A DNA stretch of 25,944 nt from a virus: positions 1 to 25,944 of the IMG/VR virus record IMGVR_UViG_3300009506_000171, one strand, 5' to 3'. Shown one piece after another: positions 6,913 to 13,634 of this stretch. A program made the position numbers and the translations under genes. Numbering within the stretch: the stretch's first letter is position 1; each line of letters begins with the position of its first letter. The notes under the pieces were generated by a model that was not told the origin of the DNA, ran no database searches, and saw only the letters and a program-made list of their open reading frames with translations.

Positions 6913-8547
6913 TCATCTCCTTCTGGTCATCTGCTTGGCCTTTGCGTGGCCAAGGATTGCTTTCGGCATCCGGCCCGTCCTGCCGTTCACCACTCGCCTT
7001 GCCTCCGCCCTCATGCCCTCGATGAGGCACATCGCGACGGCATCGCCGCGGTCGGTCGAGCGACCGATGCGTTTCTTGATGTCTTCCTTGCTTTCGATCT
7101 GGATGCCCCTCGATGACATCTGCCAGCGGGCGGCGGCGAGATCCGCCCTGAGAACGCTGTCTGGTGGCAGGGCGACTACCGCCCCGCCCTCCTGATCCGG
7201 GTCCAGTTCCTCCCGAAGCCGCCACATGACCTCCGCCCTCTTGTTGTGAAACCTGAGCCCGGATCCGCGAGCCGTCGCTATGGAATTGGAGGCACCATTG
7301 AAGCGGTGATAGTCGATGCCGTTGTCTTTCAAACGCTCGATCACCGAACCGGCATACCCGCCGCCGACATCGATCACGAGGGCTGCGTTGTCGCGCCTGC
7401 ACTCGACTATCACCGTCGCCATCGCAGAGCCGTCCGCAGTTTCGGCTCCGTTCTTGGCGACCAGCGGGGCGACCCATGTTCCGTACCGATAGGCCAGCAC
7501 GGCAGCATCGTCTCCACCGCCAGCGCAGTCGAAGCCCATGGCGGTCATTGCCTGCCCCTGAAAACCATTCTCCTTCCACCGCTCCTGAGCGGCCATGATC
7601 CAGTTGGTCGGGATCACCTGATAGGGATCCTGCTCCAGAGTGATCATCCAGTTGCCGTCGCGGACTGCCGACCTGAGAGGCTCCGGCAAATTGTCCAGCT
7701 TGTGCTGGTAGGTCGAGTGGCCGTCGCTGTCCCAGAAATACGGGTTGTCCTCGAGCCTCGCCGGGATGAAGGTCCGGCTCAGCGGCCTGATCATTCTCCC
7801 GCCGATCTCTACTTCATCGGGACCGTCGACCCACATGTCCTTGCCGCGCGCGTCGGTGACCACGTACATCAGTTCCCCGGCCTTGCGACCGAGGTGCGGG
7901 TAATCCGGGTCCGCCCCCATCTGGTAGAGCGGGTGAGACGGGTCCAGCCATGGCCCGAACATTTCCTTCAGCCATTGGCCCTGAACCTCGCTCTCCGGCG
8001 GGTTGGTCGCGAGCACCACGCGGCATTTCTGGTTCGGATCCGCAGAGCGGACCCAGCCCATCAGGAACCTGACTTGGCTCTCCTCGAACTGGGATGCCTC
8101 GTCGATCGCCAGCAGGTCATGGGGCTGACCCTTGTAATGCTGCTCGTCGCCGACGTTCTTCGCGCCTCCAAACTCGATCAGCCTGCCATCGACCGTCCTC
8201 AGCTTGGCGGGCGGACTGCCGTTGAAACCATCGCGGGTTCCGTAGATCCTCAGCGTGTCCTCGACCAGCGACGACAGGTCCGAGTATTGCCGCCTCATCA
8301 CGAGGCTGCGCTGATGTGCCGTCAGTGACAGGCCCGTGATCAGTCCTGACTTTCCTCCCCCCGCCTGACCGCCGTAGAGCATGACGTCCGCCGCCGAATG
8401 GTAGGCCATCGACTGGGGCCCCTTGGATGGCCTCCACCTTGTCAGCTTGTCGCGGATCTTGGGCAGCTTTTCGATGTTTATCCGGTTTTCCGGTGACATC
8501 CGCTCGATCAACCGTTCAACAGCCAGCAGATCTTCGGCAGCGCCCAT
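6913..8547 (-). CDS. Terminase large subunit
   Basis: 544 residues from ATG 8547, chosen because GGAGGTTTC directly precedes it. ATPase motifs are clear: Walker A GGQAGGGKS at residues 59-67 and Walker B LLAIDEA at 145-151, followed by LATNPP as the coupling region. The C-terminal half has an RNase H-like nuclease pattern: an acidic strand in MGFDCAGGGDDAA, VIDVGGGYAG, and a late RGDAVAM segment with another Asp. It packages DNA into the head through the portal and cuts concatemers. The small subunit is 17 kb away at the other end of the window, although the two are usually neighbours. Confidence 0.95.
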   Translation of the reverse strand: MGAAEDLLAVERLIERMSPENRINIEKLPKIRDKLTRWRPSKGPQSMAYHSAADVMLYGGQAGGGKSGLITGLSLTAHQRSLVMRRQYSDLSSLVEDTLRIYGTRDGFNGSPPAKLRTVDGRLIEFGGAKNVGDEQHYKGQPHDLLAIDEASQFEESQVRFLMGWVRSADPNQKCRVVLATNPPESEVQGQWLKEMFGPWLDPSHPLYQMGADPDYPHLGRKAGELMYVVTDARGKDMWVDGPDEVEIGGRMIRPLSRTFIPARLEDNPYFWDSDGHSTYQHKLDNLPEPLRSAVRDGNWMITLEQDPYQVIPTNWIMAAQERWKENGFQGQAMTAMGFDCAGGGDDAAVLAYRYGTWVAPLVAKNGAETADGSAMATVIVECRRDNAALVIDVGGGYAGSVIERLKDNGIDYHRFNGASNSIATARGSGLRFHNKRAEVMWRLREELDPDQEGGAVVALPPDSVLRADLAAARWQMSSRGIQIESKEDIKKRIGRSTDRGDAVAMCLIEGMRAEARRVVNGRTGRMPKAILGHAKAKQMTRRR

Positions 8548-8566
8548 GAAACCTCCATAGCAAAGG

Positions 8567-8603
8567 GCCGCTGCAGAACTCTGTGGGAACTGCAACGGCC
8601 CTG
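8567..8603. promoter_or_regulatory. Long inverted repeat in the terminase leader
   Basis: Arms GGGCCG-c-TGCAG and CTGCA-a-CGGCCC form a strong stem with one internal mismatch and a loop of about 13 bases. On the minus strand it ends just before the terminase ribosome binding site, so it could stabilise the mRNA end or be an RNase processing site. No run of T suitable for a terminator follows on the plus strand; on the minus strand only TTT does. Confidence 0.5.
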
Positions 8604-8623
8604 ATCTTCCAAGGAGAAGATGA

Positions 8624-8737
8624 ATGCCCGATAAGAAGACACAATTCGGGTGCCCGAATATTTACGCCTCTTCTTCAGAGGCGTCAACACCCCGCGTGAT
8701 TTCGGGGCGTTTTCAAGTGTTCTTATGCACTACTTAA
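8624..8737 (+). CDS. Possible 37-residue plus-strand reading frame (doubtful)
   Basis: ATG 8624 has AAGGAG seven bases upstream, matching the binding site of the plus-strand gene at 8864. The frame begins MPDKKTQFGCPN and runs through three hairpins, the last of which resembles a terminator inside the frame. That makes a protein less likely than a structured RNA or leader. A second ATG at 8620 in another frame makes only four codons. No family is recognised. Confidence 0.25.
   Translation: MPDKKTQFGCPNIYASSSEASTPRVISGRFQVFLCTT
8690..8713 (+). terminator. Candidate plus-strand terminator
   Basis: Stem CCCCG / CGGGG (8690-8694 and 8703-8707) with an eight-base loop, followed by CG and TTTT (8710-8713). 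It is preceded by a perfect 8-bp stem hairpin (8664-8671 with 8677-8684) and a 7-bp inverted repeat (8644-8650 with 8653-8659). It would end a short plus-strand RNA made before the 8783 promoter. The stem is short, so the call is tentative. Confidence 0.45.
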
Positions 8738-8782
8738 ACTGTTCTACTATCACTTCAAGTATTAACAGTAGTAACAAACAAC

Positions 8783-8810
8783 TTGCAATATATGCTCAAT
8801 ATGGTATAAT
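8783..8810 (+). promoter_or_regulatory. Sigma70-type promoter for the plus-strand gene
   Basis: The -35 box TTGCAA (8783-8788) and a perfect -10 box TATAAT (8805-8810) are 16 bp apart. The TGG directly before the -10 makes it an extended -10 element. Transcription would start near 8817, beside the palindrome at 8815-8836, and reach the ATG at 8864. Confidence 0.8.
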
Positions 8811-8814
8811 AAAC

Positions 8815-8836
8815 CTGACAGTCGAAAGACCGTCAG
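8815..8836 (+). promoter_or_regulatory. Palindromic leader element or operator
   Basis: CTGAC-a-GTC, loop GAAA, GAC-c-GTCAG: a 22-bp imperfect palindrome with one mismatch per arm, lying at the predicted transcription start. It could be an operator for a repressor (possibly the downstream product) or an RNA hairpin with a GNRA-type loop. There is no T-run, so it is not a terminator. Confidence 0.5.
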
Positions 8837-8863
8837 TTATTTGACATTACCAAGGAGAAGACA

Positions 8864-9091
8864 ATGGCAAGGAAGACAACGAGGAAACAGATGTATCGAC
8901 ACGCCATCTGGATCCGCCTCGACAACGAGGCACCGAGACTGGGCTGCGGGGTTCGCCCGCTGTTCGTCAGAAGCGTCGGTCCCAAGTGGGTCAGGGTCAC
9001 TGCCCCGGCTGACGGGACCAACCATCGCTTCCCGCGACGTGTGTGGGATCAGTTGATGAAGGCCAAGAACAACAGGACGGTCACCGCCTGA
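8864..9091 (+). CDS. Small basic protein, only clear plus-strand gene (moron-like)
   Basis: 75 residues; ATG at 8864 with AAGGAG seven bases upstream. It begins MARKTTRKQMYRHAIWIRLD and is rich in Arg and Lys. A VRSVGPKWVRVTAP segment suggests a small beta-barrel-like fold, followed by a helix RRVWDQLMKAKN. No family is recognised. It has a strong promoter upstream and a perfect terminator downstream and lies opposite to all its neighbours. Such a self-contained unit is the usual sign of a moron, a gene added late and often expressed independently of phage development. Nucleic acid binding is possible from charge alone. Confidence 0.82.
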   Translation: MARKTTRKQMYRHAIWIRLDNEAPRLGCGVRPLFVRSVGPKWVRVTAPADGTNHRFPRRVWDQLMKAKNNRTVTA

Positions 9092-9097
9092 CACTCG

Positions 9098-9126
9098 CCC
9101 CCGGTTCACGCCGGGGGTATTTTCTT
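9098..9126 (+). terminator. Rho-independent terminator of the plus-strand gene
   Basis: A 7-bp perfect stem CCCCCGG / CCGGGGG (9098-9104 and 9111-9117) with a six-base loop, followed by TATTTTCTT. It starts seven bases after the stop at 9091 and overlaps the stop codon of the convergent minus-strand gene. The minus direction lacks a T-run, so it acts mainly on plus-strand transcripts. Confidence 0.85.
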
Positions 9127-9657
9127 GATCTCTTCCATGGTCATCTCGAGGCTTCTGATTACCTCGGCATCGAAGCCGTGTTCGACGAACCATTCCACGC
9201 CCCATGGCGGTGCCCAAGCATCGTGGCCGCGATGGATCACCGGCACCATTTCAACTCCGAGCGCGAGCGCGCATGCGACCCGGTGGGCACCGCCAAGCAG
9301 TTCGCCCATGGGATCGATCGGGATGGGGAAATTGTCGGAAAAGCCGTGCATCTTCATGCTTTCGAAGAGACGGATGGCGGCGTTCTGGTAGTCGTCGAGG
9401 TTCATTTTCCATCGGTCCATCGGATCGCCCTGCGCCCAGCGCCTGTTGACGCGGTGGTAGATGTGGTCGCGGTAGAGGCTGATGATTTTGACCGGGTCTC
9501 CCTCACCACCAGACAGGAGGCGAAACAGGCGGTACTTTACTGCCAAGTCCAAGCGTCTCGGTGTGACCAGCGTCTGCGGCAAGACCCTGTAGAAGCTTTC
9601 TTGCCGCGTCTGGGTCTCCGGTGGTGGTGATTTCAGATACCTCAACTCCCCTGTCAC
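9106..9657 (-). CDS. ParB/sulfiredoxin-like phage protein
   Basis: 183 residues from a GTG at 9657, chosen because AAGGAG lies eight bases upstream; this makes a 155-bp overlap with the previous gene. The C-terminal half has the motif DPMGELLGGAHRVACALALG at residues 116-134, with G-A-H-R at 123-126. This resembles the G-x-H-R box of ParB-like nuclease or sulfiredoxin-fold domains, where Arg contacts a nucleotide. The first half, including AVKYRLFRLLSGG, is unassigned but looks folded. Phage ParB-like proteins range from nucleases to enzymes of DNA modification; the reaction here is unknown. Confidence 0.65.
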   Translation of the reverse strand: MTGELRYLKSPPPETQTRQESFYRVLPQTLVTPRRLDLAVKYRLFRLLSGGEGDPVKIISLYRDHIYHRVNRRWAQGDPMDRWKMNLDDYQNAAIRLFESMKMHGFSDNFPIPIDPMGELLGGAHRVACALALGVEMVPVIHRGHDAWAPPWGVEWFVEHGFDAEVIRSLEMTMEEIKKIPPA

Positions 9658-10174
9658 CGAGGATCTCCTTCGCGTAATCGATGGCCGGTTGCATCAGCGG
9701 CACCATGAAGCTGCGATTTTCGTGGGCGGTTTCCGCTACATCTTCCCGCTCCCTGTTCCTTCGGCGGATCTCGTCCTGATCGGCCTCGAGGAAGACGACG
9801 CCGAGCGATACCGGCATCAGGCGGAAGAAATGATACAGTTCAGAGACCGGCATGCCAAGGTCGGCCAGCCTCCAGCCGAAGCCGAGGCCGCGCTGTACGA
9901 AGCCTGTCTGGATGTAGACAGGCTTGGATGCGGATGCGCCGAGGTAATGGACCGCCGCCATCTTGCGCATCGTGCGCCTGTTCATCCTGACAGCGGCGAC
10001 GTAGCTTGGGTGGTCCTGCACCAACATCAGCAGCCGGGTGACCTCGTTGAAGAAATCATGCCACTCTGGGGGGGGCAGCGTATCGGAGAGCGGGATGTCG
10101 CGGGGGCCGAAAATCGGATCGCACAAAGTGCTTTTCCCAACTCCCGGCGGTCCCGCAACATCAAGCCATTTCAT
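9503..10174 (-). CDS. P-loop kinase-like protein
   Basis: 223 residues; ATG 10174, with an AGGT-type binding site upstream. Walker A is GPPGVGKS at residues 8-15. A later VVFLEADQDEIRRRNRERED segment matches the LID region of nucleotide kinases, with an Arg cluster after a strand ending in Leu-Glu-Ala-Asp. This suggests a nucleoside or nucleotide kinase fold such as dNMP kinase, deoxynucleoside kinase or a DNA-base kinase; the substrate cannot be read. The C-terminal ~50 residues overlap the next gene in another frame. Its start lies at the end of the pentanucleotide array. Confidence 0.75.
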   Translation of the reverse strand: MKWLDVAGPPGVGKSTLCDPIFGPRDIPLSDTLPPPEWHDFFNEVTRLLMLVQDHPSYVAAVRMNRRTMRKMAAVHYLGASASKPVYIQTGFVQRGLGFGWRLADLGMPVSELYHFFRLMPVSLGVVFLEADQDEIRRRNREREDVAETAHENRSFMVPLMQPAIDYAKEILGDRGVEVSEITTTGDPDAARKLLQGLAADAGHTETLGLGSKVPPVSPPVWW

Positions 10175-10193
10175 GGATTACCTGCCGTTCCGT

Positions 10194-10653
10194 GCCTAGC
10201 CACGCCTTGCGTTGCCAGCCTGACCATACCCATCCTTGCCTGCCGTGCCAAGCCTTGCCCAGCCTCGCCAAGCCCTGCCTGCCAAGCCCGGCCACGCCGT
10301 GCCGTGCCTCTCCCGGTCATGCCATGCCTGCCTTGTCTTGCCATACCTTGCCTTGCCGCGCCTCGCCTCTCCCGGTCATGCCTCGCCAAGCCTGCCTCGC
10401 CAAGCCCCGTCTTTCCGCGCCCCGCCTCGCCGTGCCTGCCTTGCCAAGCCTCACCTCGCCAATCCTAGCCAAGCCAAGCCCTGCCTGCCCAGCCTCGCCA
10501 TGCCTCGCCATGCCTCGCCACGCCTGCCTTGCCTGACCATGCCACCCCCCGCCATGCCACACCTCGCCTGCCTCGCCAAGCCCCGCCGCGCCATGCCAAG
10601 CCCCGCCCAGCCGCGCCTGCCCAGCCTTGCCTAGCCATGCCCAGCCATGCCAA
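10194..10653. repeat. Long GCCNN pentanucleotide array
   Basis: About 460 bp made almost wholly of 5-base units GCCNN on the plus strand (GCCAA, GCCTT, GCCTC, GCCAT and so on), with occasional 4-base GCCT units that shift the phase. An 18-bp block, GCCTCTCCCGGTCATGCC, occurs twice 59 bp apart (10306-10323 and 10365-10382), showing local duplication. It fills the gap between a terminator (10651-10677) and the kinase gene start (10174). Several frames stay open through it, but their products are Pro/Ala/Ser/Cys- or Arg/Gly-rich low complexity and are not believable proteins. Function is unknown. Confidence 0.92.
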
Positions 10654-10676
10654 AAGAGAGGGGGGCCGAAGCCCCC
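10651..10676 (-). terminator. Rho-independent terminator after the 169-residue gene
   Basis: On the minus strand GGGGGC-TTCG-GCCCCC (10676-10661), a stable UUCG-loop hairpin, is followed by CTCTCTTTTG. It begins a few bases after the stop at 10683 and ends the transcript before it enters the pentanucleotide array. Confidence 0.85.
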
Positions 10677-10682
10677 ACCCTG

Positions 10683-11192
10683 TTACGCGCCTCTCCCCTC
10701 CGCGAAGGAGGAGAGAGCCTTTCGGAACGGCTTCAGGTCGACCCCGAAATATTCCGCCGTTCCCGACCATTTGCGAACCCAACTATCGAGTTCCATGTGC
10801 GCTTGGTTTGCGGCCTCGCGCCAGAACTCCGGGGAGTTGGTGGCAAGCATGTGCCCGCCACCACGGTTGCGTTTTTCCAGCGATGCCAAAGCGAACGGAA
10901 CCTCTACAAATTCTGCTCGTACGTTGGATATGTCCAGTTCCGCGACCTCGAACCTCTGCTTGAGGCCTTGTGCAAACTGGCGCGCCCGCTCGAGGTTGTA
11001 TTCGAGGAAGCACTTGTCCGTATCCCACTCGAACCAGCCATAGGCAGGATGATCGGAACCGGCTTCCAAGACCTCCTTGAAAAAGACATCGCAATGATAT
11101 TCGCCGTCCGGTTGACGCATGGCGTGCTCCCGGATGATCTTCTGACGTTCGCTGGCCGTGATGCGCTCCCTGCGCTTTGTTTTTTCCAGCAT
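10683..11192 (-). CDS. Hypothetical protein
   Basis: 169 residues; start at 11192 overlaps the previous stop. The N-terminus is basic and helical (KTKRRERITASERQKII). Next comes GEYHCDVFFKEVL, then a segment with two Trp and several acidic residues (YGWFEWDTDKCFLEYNLERA). No membrane segment or known catalytic motif is visible. It is the last gene of a two-gene unit with the 249-residue protein: promoter-like sequence upstream near 12000, terminator directly after. No function is assigned. Confidence 0.75.
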   Translation of the reverse strand: MLEKTKRRERITASERQKIIREHAMRQPDGEYHCDVFFKEVLEAGSDHPAYGWFEWDTDKCFLEYNLERARQFAQGLKQRFEVAELDISNVRAEFVEVPFALASLEKRNRGGGHMLATNSPEFWREAANQAHMELDSWVRKWSGTAEYFGVDLKPFRKALSSFAEGRGA

Positions 11193-11941
11193 CAGGCAGC
11201 CCTCCGATCAACCTCGCCCTCGTAGTAGGCGAGCAGGTCAGCCGTTTCTTGGTTGTAGCATTCCGGCTCGTTGAGGGCTGCAAGCTGGGCATCGCGACCG
11301 CCGGAAGCGACGATCTCGTCCCACTCTGGATCGTCTTCGTCGGTGACGACGCGGAAGGATCCGAAGCTGAACTTGCCCTTCTCCTGACGACCATCGCCGA
11401 CGCCAACCAGCATCCCGGCATTGAAGAGCAGGGAGACCACGTCGGTCTGCGAAAGCTGCGGGCTGGCGAACCTGATGTCGAACTCGCTGCACCATTTCGC
11501 GAGGATCGGGCGAGAGCGAACGTCTGGCGTCCTGTTGATGTCTGCCGAACGGACGACGTCCATGCGAAGCTGGGGGATGCCCCAGACGGGAGCCGTTTCA
11601 CCGGGCATGAACAGCAGGCGCTGGGCCTGCGTCTTCTTGATGCCCCCGGTCTCCAGTGCTGCGGTACACATTGCAGCCTTGATGGCGACGGTACGGATGC
11701 CGATTGCAGTTGGCCCGGTCTCCTCCAGTTCGGTCGCGTCAAGCATTTCCTGAAGGGGATGATGCTTGATCTCCGCACGTTCCGCCATCGTCTTCTTCTT
11801 GGACCCGACGAGCAGGCCCTGCTTGACCTTGTTGGACATCCGGTTCTGGAGGAGGGGGGTGGTTCCGATGATGCGGGCATGAACTCCGCCCATCTTCATT
11901 TTCACGATAGTAGGTTTGGCAATCTTTTTCGTAGCAGCCAT
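11192..11941 (-). CDS. Conserved phage protein with glycine-rich C-terminal loop
   Basis: 249 residues from ATG 11941, chosen for CAAGGAGATTTACC directly upstream. The first ~18 residues are basic; then GVHARIIGTTPLLQNRMS (19-36), GIPQLRMDVVRSADINRTPD (121-140) and a glycine-rich loop GVGDGRQEKGKFSFGSF (180-196). I recall this pattern from many uncharacterised phage proteins. The 'TPLL' strand plus late G-x-G-x-R-x-x-K-G loop resembles RAMP or Cas7-type RNA-binding folds, but this is a loose comparison. It opens a short unit downstream of a promoter-like sequence, and an 11-bp inverted repeat could mask its ribosome binding site. Confidence 0.75.
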   Translation of the reverse strand: MAATKKIAKPTIVKMKMGGVHARIIGTTPLLQNRMSNKVKQGLLVGSKKKTMAERAEIKHHPLQEMLDATELEETGPTAIGIRTVAIKAAMCTAALETGGIKKTQAQRLLFMPGETAPVWGIPQLRMDVVRSADINRTPDVRSRPILAKWCSEFDIRFASPQLSQTDVVSLLFNAGMLVGVGDGRQEKGKFSFGSFRVVTDEDDPEWDEIVASGGRDAQLAALNEPECYNQETADLLAYYEGEVDRRAA

Positions 11942-11947
11942 GGTAAA

Positions 11948-11997
11948 TCTCCTTGGTGGCTTGTTGATGTGCTGCCTGCGGTGCAACACCAAGGAGA
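11948..11997 (-). promoter_or_regulatory. Inverted repeat covering the ribosome binding site
   Basis: An 11-bp perfect inverted repeat (plus-strand arms 11948-11958 TCTCCTTGGTG and 11987-11997 CACCAAGGAGA) with a 28-base spacer. The arm nearest the gene contains the AAGGAG used by the 11941 start. If the transcript includes both arms, the hairpin would hide the binding site and control translation. The predicted transcription start (about 11993) would leave only part of the distal arm, which weakens the idea. Confidence 0.5.
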
Positions 11998-11999
11998 AC

Positions 12000-12025
12000 A
12001 TTATACGTTATTCTTTTTTAGTCAA
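12000..12025 (-). promoter_or_regulatory. Promoter-like sequence upstream of the 249-residue gene
   Basis: On the minus strand a perfect TATAAT (12005-12000) is preceded by TTGACT (12025-12020). The spacing is 14 bp, shorter than the usual 16-18, with an A-run directly after the -35. It lies in the only gap of this part of the island, so a real promoter for the next two genes is plausible. Confidence 0.5.
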
Positions 12026-12465
12026 TCAGATATCCTGTCAATTATCGCGAAGCCGCTGATCGGGACAAACTTGCAGGGTTCGCGGTCCATCTCGTCCCCT
12101 CGATCAGACCTGCCACCCATTGCCAGTGTCGCTTTCGACGACCAGAAGTCTGAGATTGGGAGGACGCCTGTGCAATCCGACCATTGGACGACGAGCCATG
12201 CCTTGACGTTGGTGACTTCCTCAAGCTGCTTCAGCGATATTACCTTCAGGGCCGAAAGCATGTAGGTATCGTATATCCCGTAATCGTGGGGGCGGCATTT
12301 CACCTCGAGCCAAGAATGCGGCCTGCCGTGCTTGAAACCCAGTGCATCAGCCGGGTAAAGTCGTGGCATCAATTCGTAGCCATACAGGCCTGTTTTCTCC
12401 ACCAGCCTGTCCAGCACGGCCTTTTGCCTGTCCCTGTCCTCGTCGCTCTCGTAGACGGGCCTCAT
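12022..12465 (-). CDS. PD-(D/E)XK nuclease-like protein
   Basis: 147 residues from ATG 12465, which overlaps the previous stop by ATGA. D40 (in YPADALGF), then E54 and K56 in SWLEVKCR, give the D...E-x-K arrangement of PD-(D/E)XK nucleases, followed by a helix with ALKVISLKQLEE and a hydrophobic strand VKAWLVVQW, as in Holliday-junction or VRR-type resolvase folds. It may cut branched or foreign DNA, or act within the local modification genes. The fold call depends on motif spacing only. Confidence 0.6.
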   Translation of the reverse strand: MRPVYESDEDRDRQKAVLDRLVEKTGLYGYELMPRLYPADALGFKHGRPHSWLEVKCRPHDYGIYDTYMLSALKVISLKQLEEVTNVKAWLVVQWSDCTGVLPISDFWSSKATLAMGGRSDRGDEMDREPCKFVPISGFAIIDRISD

Positions 12466-13634
12466 TTCGGTACCAGCACGACCATGCGGTAGTCTTGGTC
12501 GTCTCCGATCTGGTGATGCTCCTGCAGCCTGAAGCCTTCCGGAATGTCGGCATTGATCGCCTCGAGCGGGTATGCCTTCGGGTTGTTGGCAATGCGTGCC
12601 GTGAAGATGATCGATCCCTTCGTCACCCTGCCCAGTTCCATGAGCGCCTGCCGCCGTTCGTCGGGCGTCAGCCATCGCGTCAGGCGGATCATGAACGAGG
12701 CGTCGAAGACCTTGTCCTCGCAGGGCATGCTTATGACGGAACCCTGCGCCAGTTCGCCCCGCCCCTTGCCACCCTCCATCTTCTCAGCCGCCAGCTTCAG
12801 CATGTCATCGGAAACATCGATGCCGACATAGCGGACACCTGCCTGCTCGAAGAGCGGGATCAGTCGCCCTGTCCCGACCGGGACGTCGAGCACGTCGAAA
12901 TGGTTGGGCATGGCCGTGATGATTTTCTCCAGCATGTCCTGCTCGGCGATCCATTTCGGCGACTGGTCGCGGCGCTTGTCGTAACTCTCTGCGATGCGAC
13001 CGGAGTAGAGCCTGACACCCGGCTTGCAGTTCTCGATGTCCGACAGGATGTGCGTCACGTTCTCCTCGATGCCCTCGGTGCTGTCCACCCTGATTACCCT
13101 GCAGCGGTTCGAGATCGCCTCGTATGTCATGTTCGCCACGTCCCATGATCTCTGGCTCTCGTAGGAGCGGTCGTGGGCGAGGTCGTGCGTCTCGATGCGG
13201 GCGACGTTGCGCTGCTTCAGGACATCGACGGGACAGGTGACGTAGATCGCGATGTCCGGCACGGGCACGACCTTGAACCAGTCCTCCATGTTGACCTTGG
13301 GCACGAGGCGCTCGATGCTCTGGCTGCGATGCAGGAGACCGCCGTCGACCAGCATCATGTCGTTGGTCTCTCTGGCCAACAGTTGCTTTGCCAGCGCCCT
13401 GACCACGCCCTGATGGCGGACCCCGAGGCGCGGGCCGATGCAGACGTGCCAGACCTTGTCGAGAGAGGGCAGGAAGTCGACCACGTCGATCCACTTGCCG
13501 CCCTTCGCCTTCACGATCTCGAGGGCTTCCTCTGCGGGCATGGTCGGGTTGGGGATGAACTTCCCCGTCTCCATCAGCGCCTTGTAGATTTCCGACTTGC
13601 CTGCGCCGGAGGGACCAAACAGTTCAACGATCAT
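12462..13634 (-). CDS. P-loop kinase fused to SAM methyltransferase
   Basis: 390 residues; ATG 13634 overlaps the previous stop by 11 bases. Residues 1-205: P-loop GPSGAGKS at 7-14, a strand DIAIYVTCP near 127-135 and an Arg-containing segment after it, as in nucleotide or small-molecule kinases. Residues ~210-390: class I methyltransferase with motif I VLDVPVGTG at 248-256 and YVGIDVSDDML (269-279) as the acidic end of the second strand. The second half is clearly related to the neighbouring methyltransferase gene. A two-step reaction on one substrate is suggested by the fusion but not proved. The separate kinase at 9503-10174 is a different protein. Confidence 0.85.
   Translation of the reverse strand: MIVELFGPSGAGKSEIYKALMETGKFIPNPTMPAEEALEIVKAKGGKWIDVVDFLPSLDKVWHVCIGPRLGVRHQGVVRALAKQLLARETNDMMLVDGGLLHRSQSIERLVPKVNMEDWFKVVPVPDIAIYVTCPVDVLKQRNVARIETHDLAHDRSYESQRSWDVANMTYEAISNRCRVIRVDSTEGIEENVTHILSDIENCKPGVRLYSGRIAESYDKRRDQSPKWIAEQDMLEKIITAMPNHFDVLDVPVGTGRLIPLFEQAGVRYVGIDVSDDMLKLAAEKMEGGKGRGELAQGSVISMPCEDKVFDASFMIRLTRWLTPDERRQALMELGRVTKGSIIFTARIANNPKAYPLEAINADIPEGFRLQEHHQIGDDQDYRMVVLVPK

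Larger units (their letters stand above)
8548..8863. promoter_or_regulatory. Divergent control region between terminase and the plus-strand gene
   Basis: A 316-bp gap, AT-rich from about 8710 to 8850, unlike the surrounding sequence. Going rightward it holds a long inverted repeat (8567-8603), a possible tiny plus-strand reading frame (8624-8737), three closely spaced hairpins (8644-8713) of which the last looks like a terminator, a sigma70-type plus-strand promoter (8783-8810) and a palindromic leader element (8815-8836). The minus-strand terminase transcript may also start or be processed here, but I found no convincing minus promoter. Confidence 0.6.

Noticed and set aside
7246-8328. 360-residue plus-strand frame opposite the large terminase
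   Set aside because: Shadow of the terminase gene, whose ATPase and nuclease motifs are clear on the minus strand.
10192-10634. Open frames through the pentanucleotide array on both strands
   Set aside because: They are a by-product of the 5-base period and GC bias; the products are low-complexity and there is no matching ribosome binding site or gene context.
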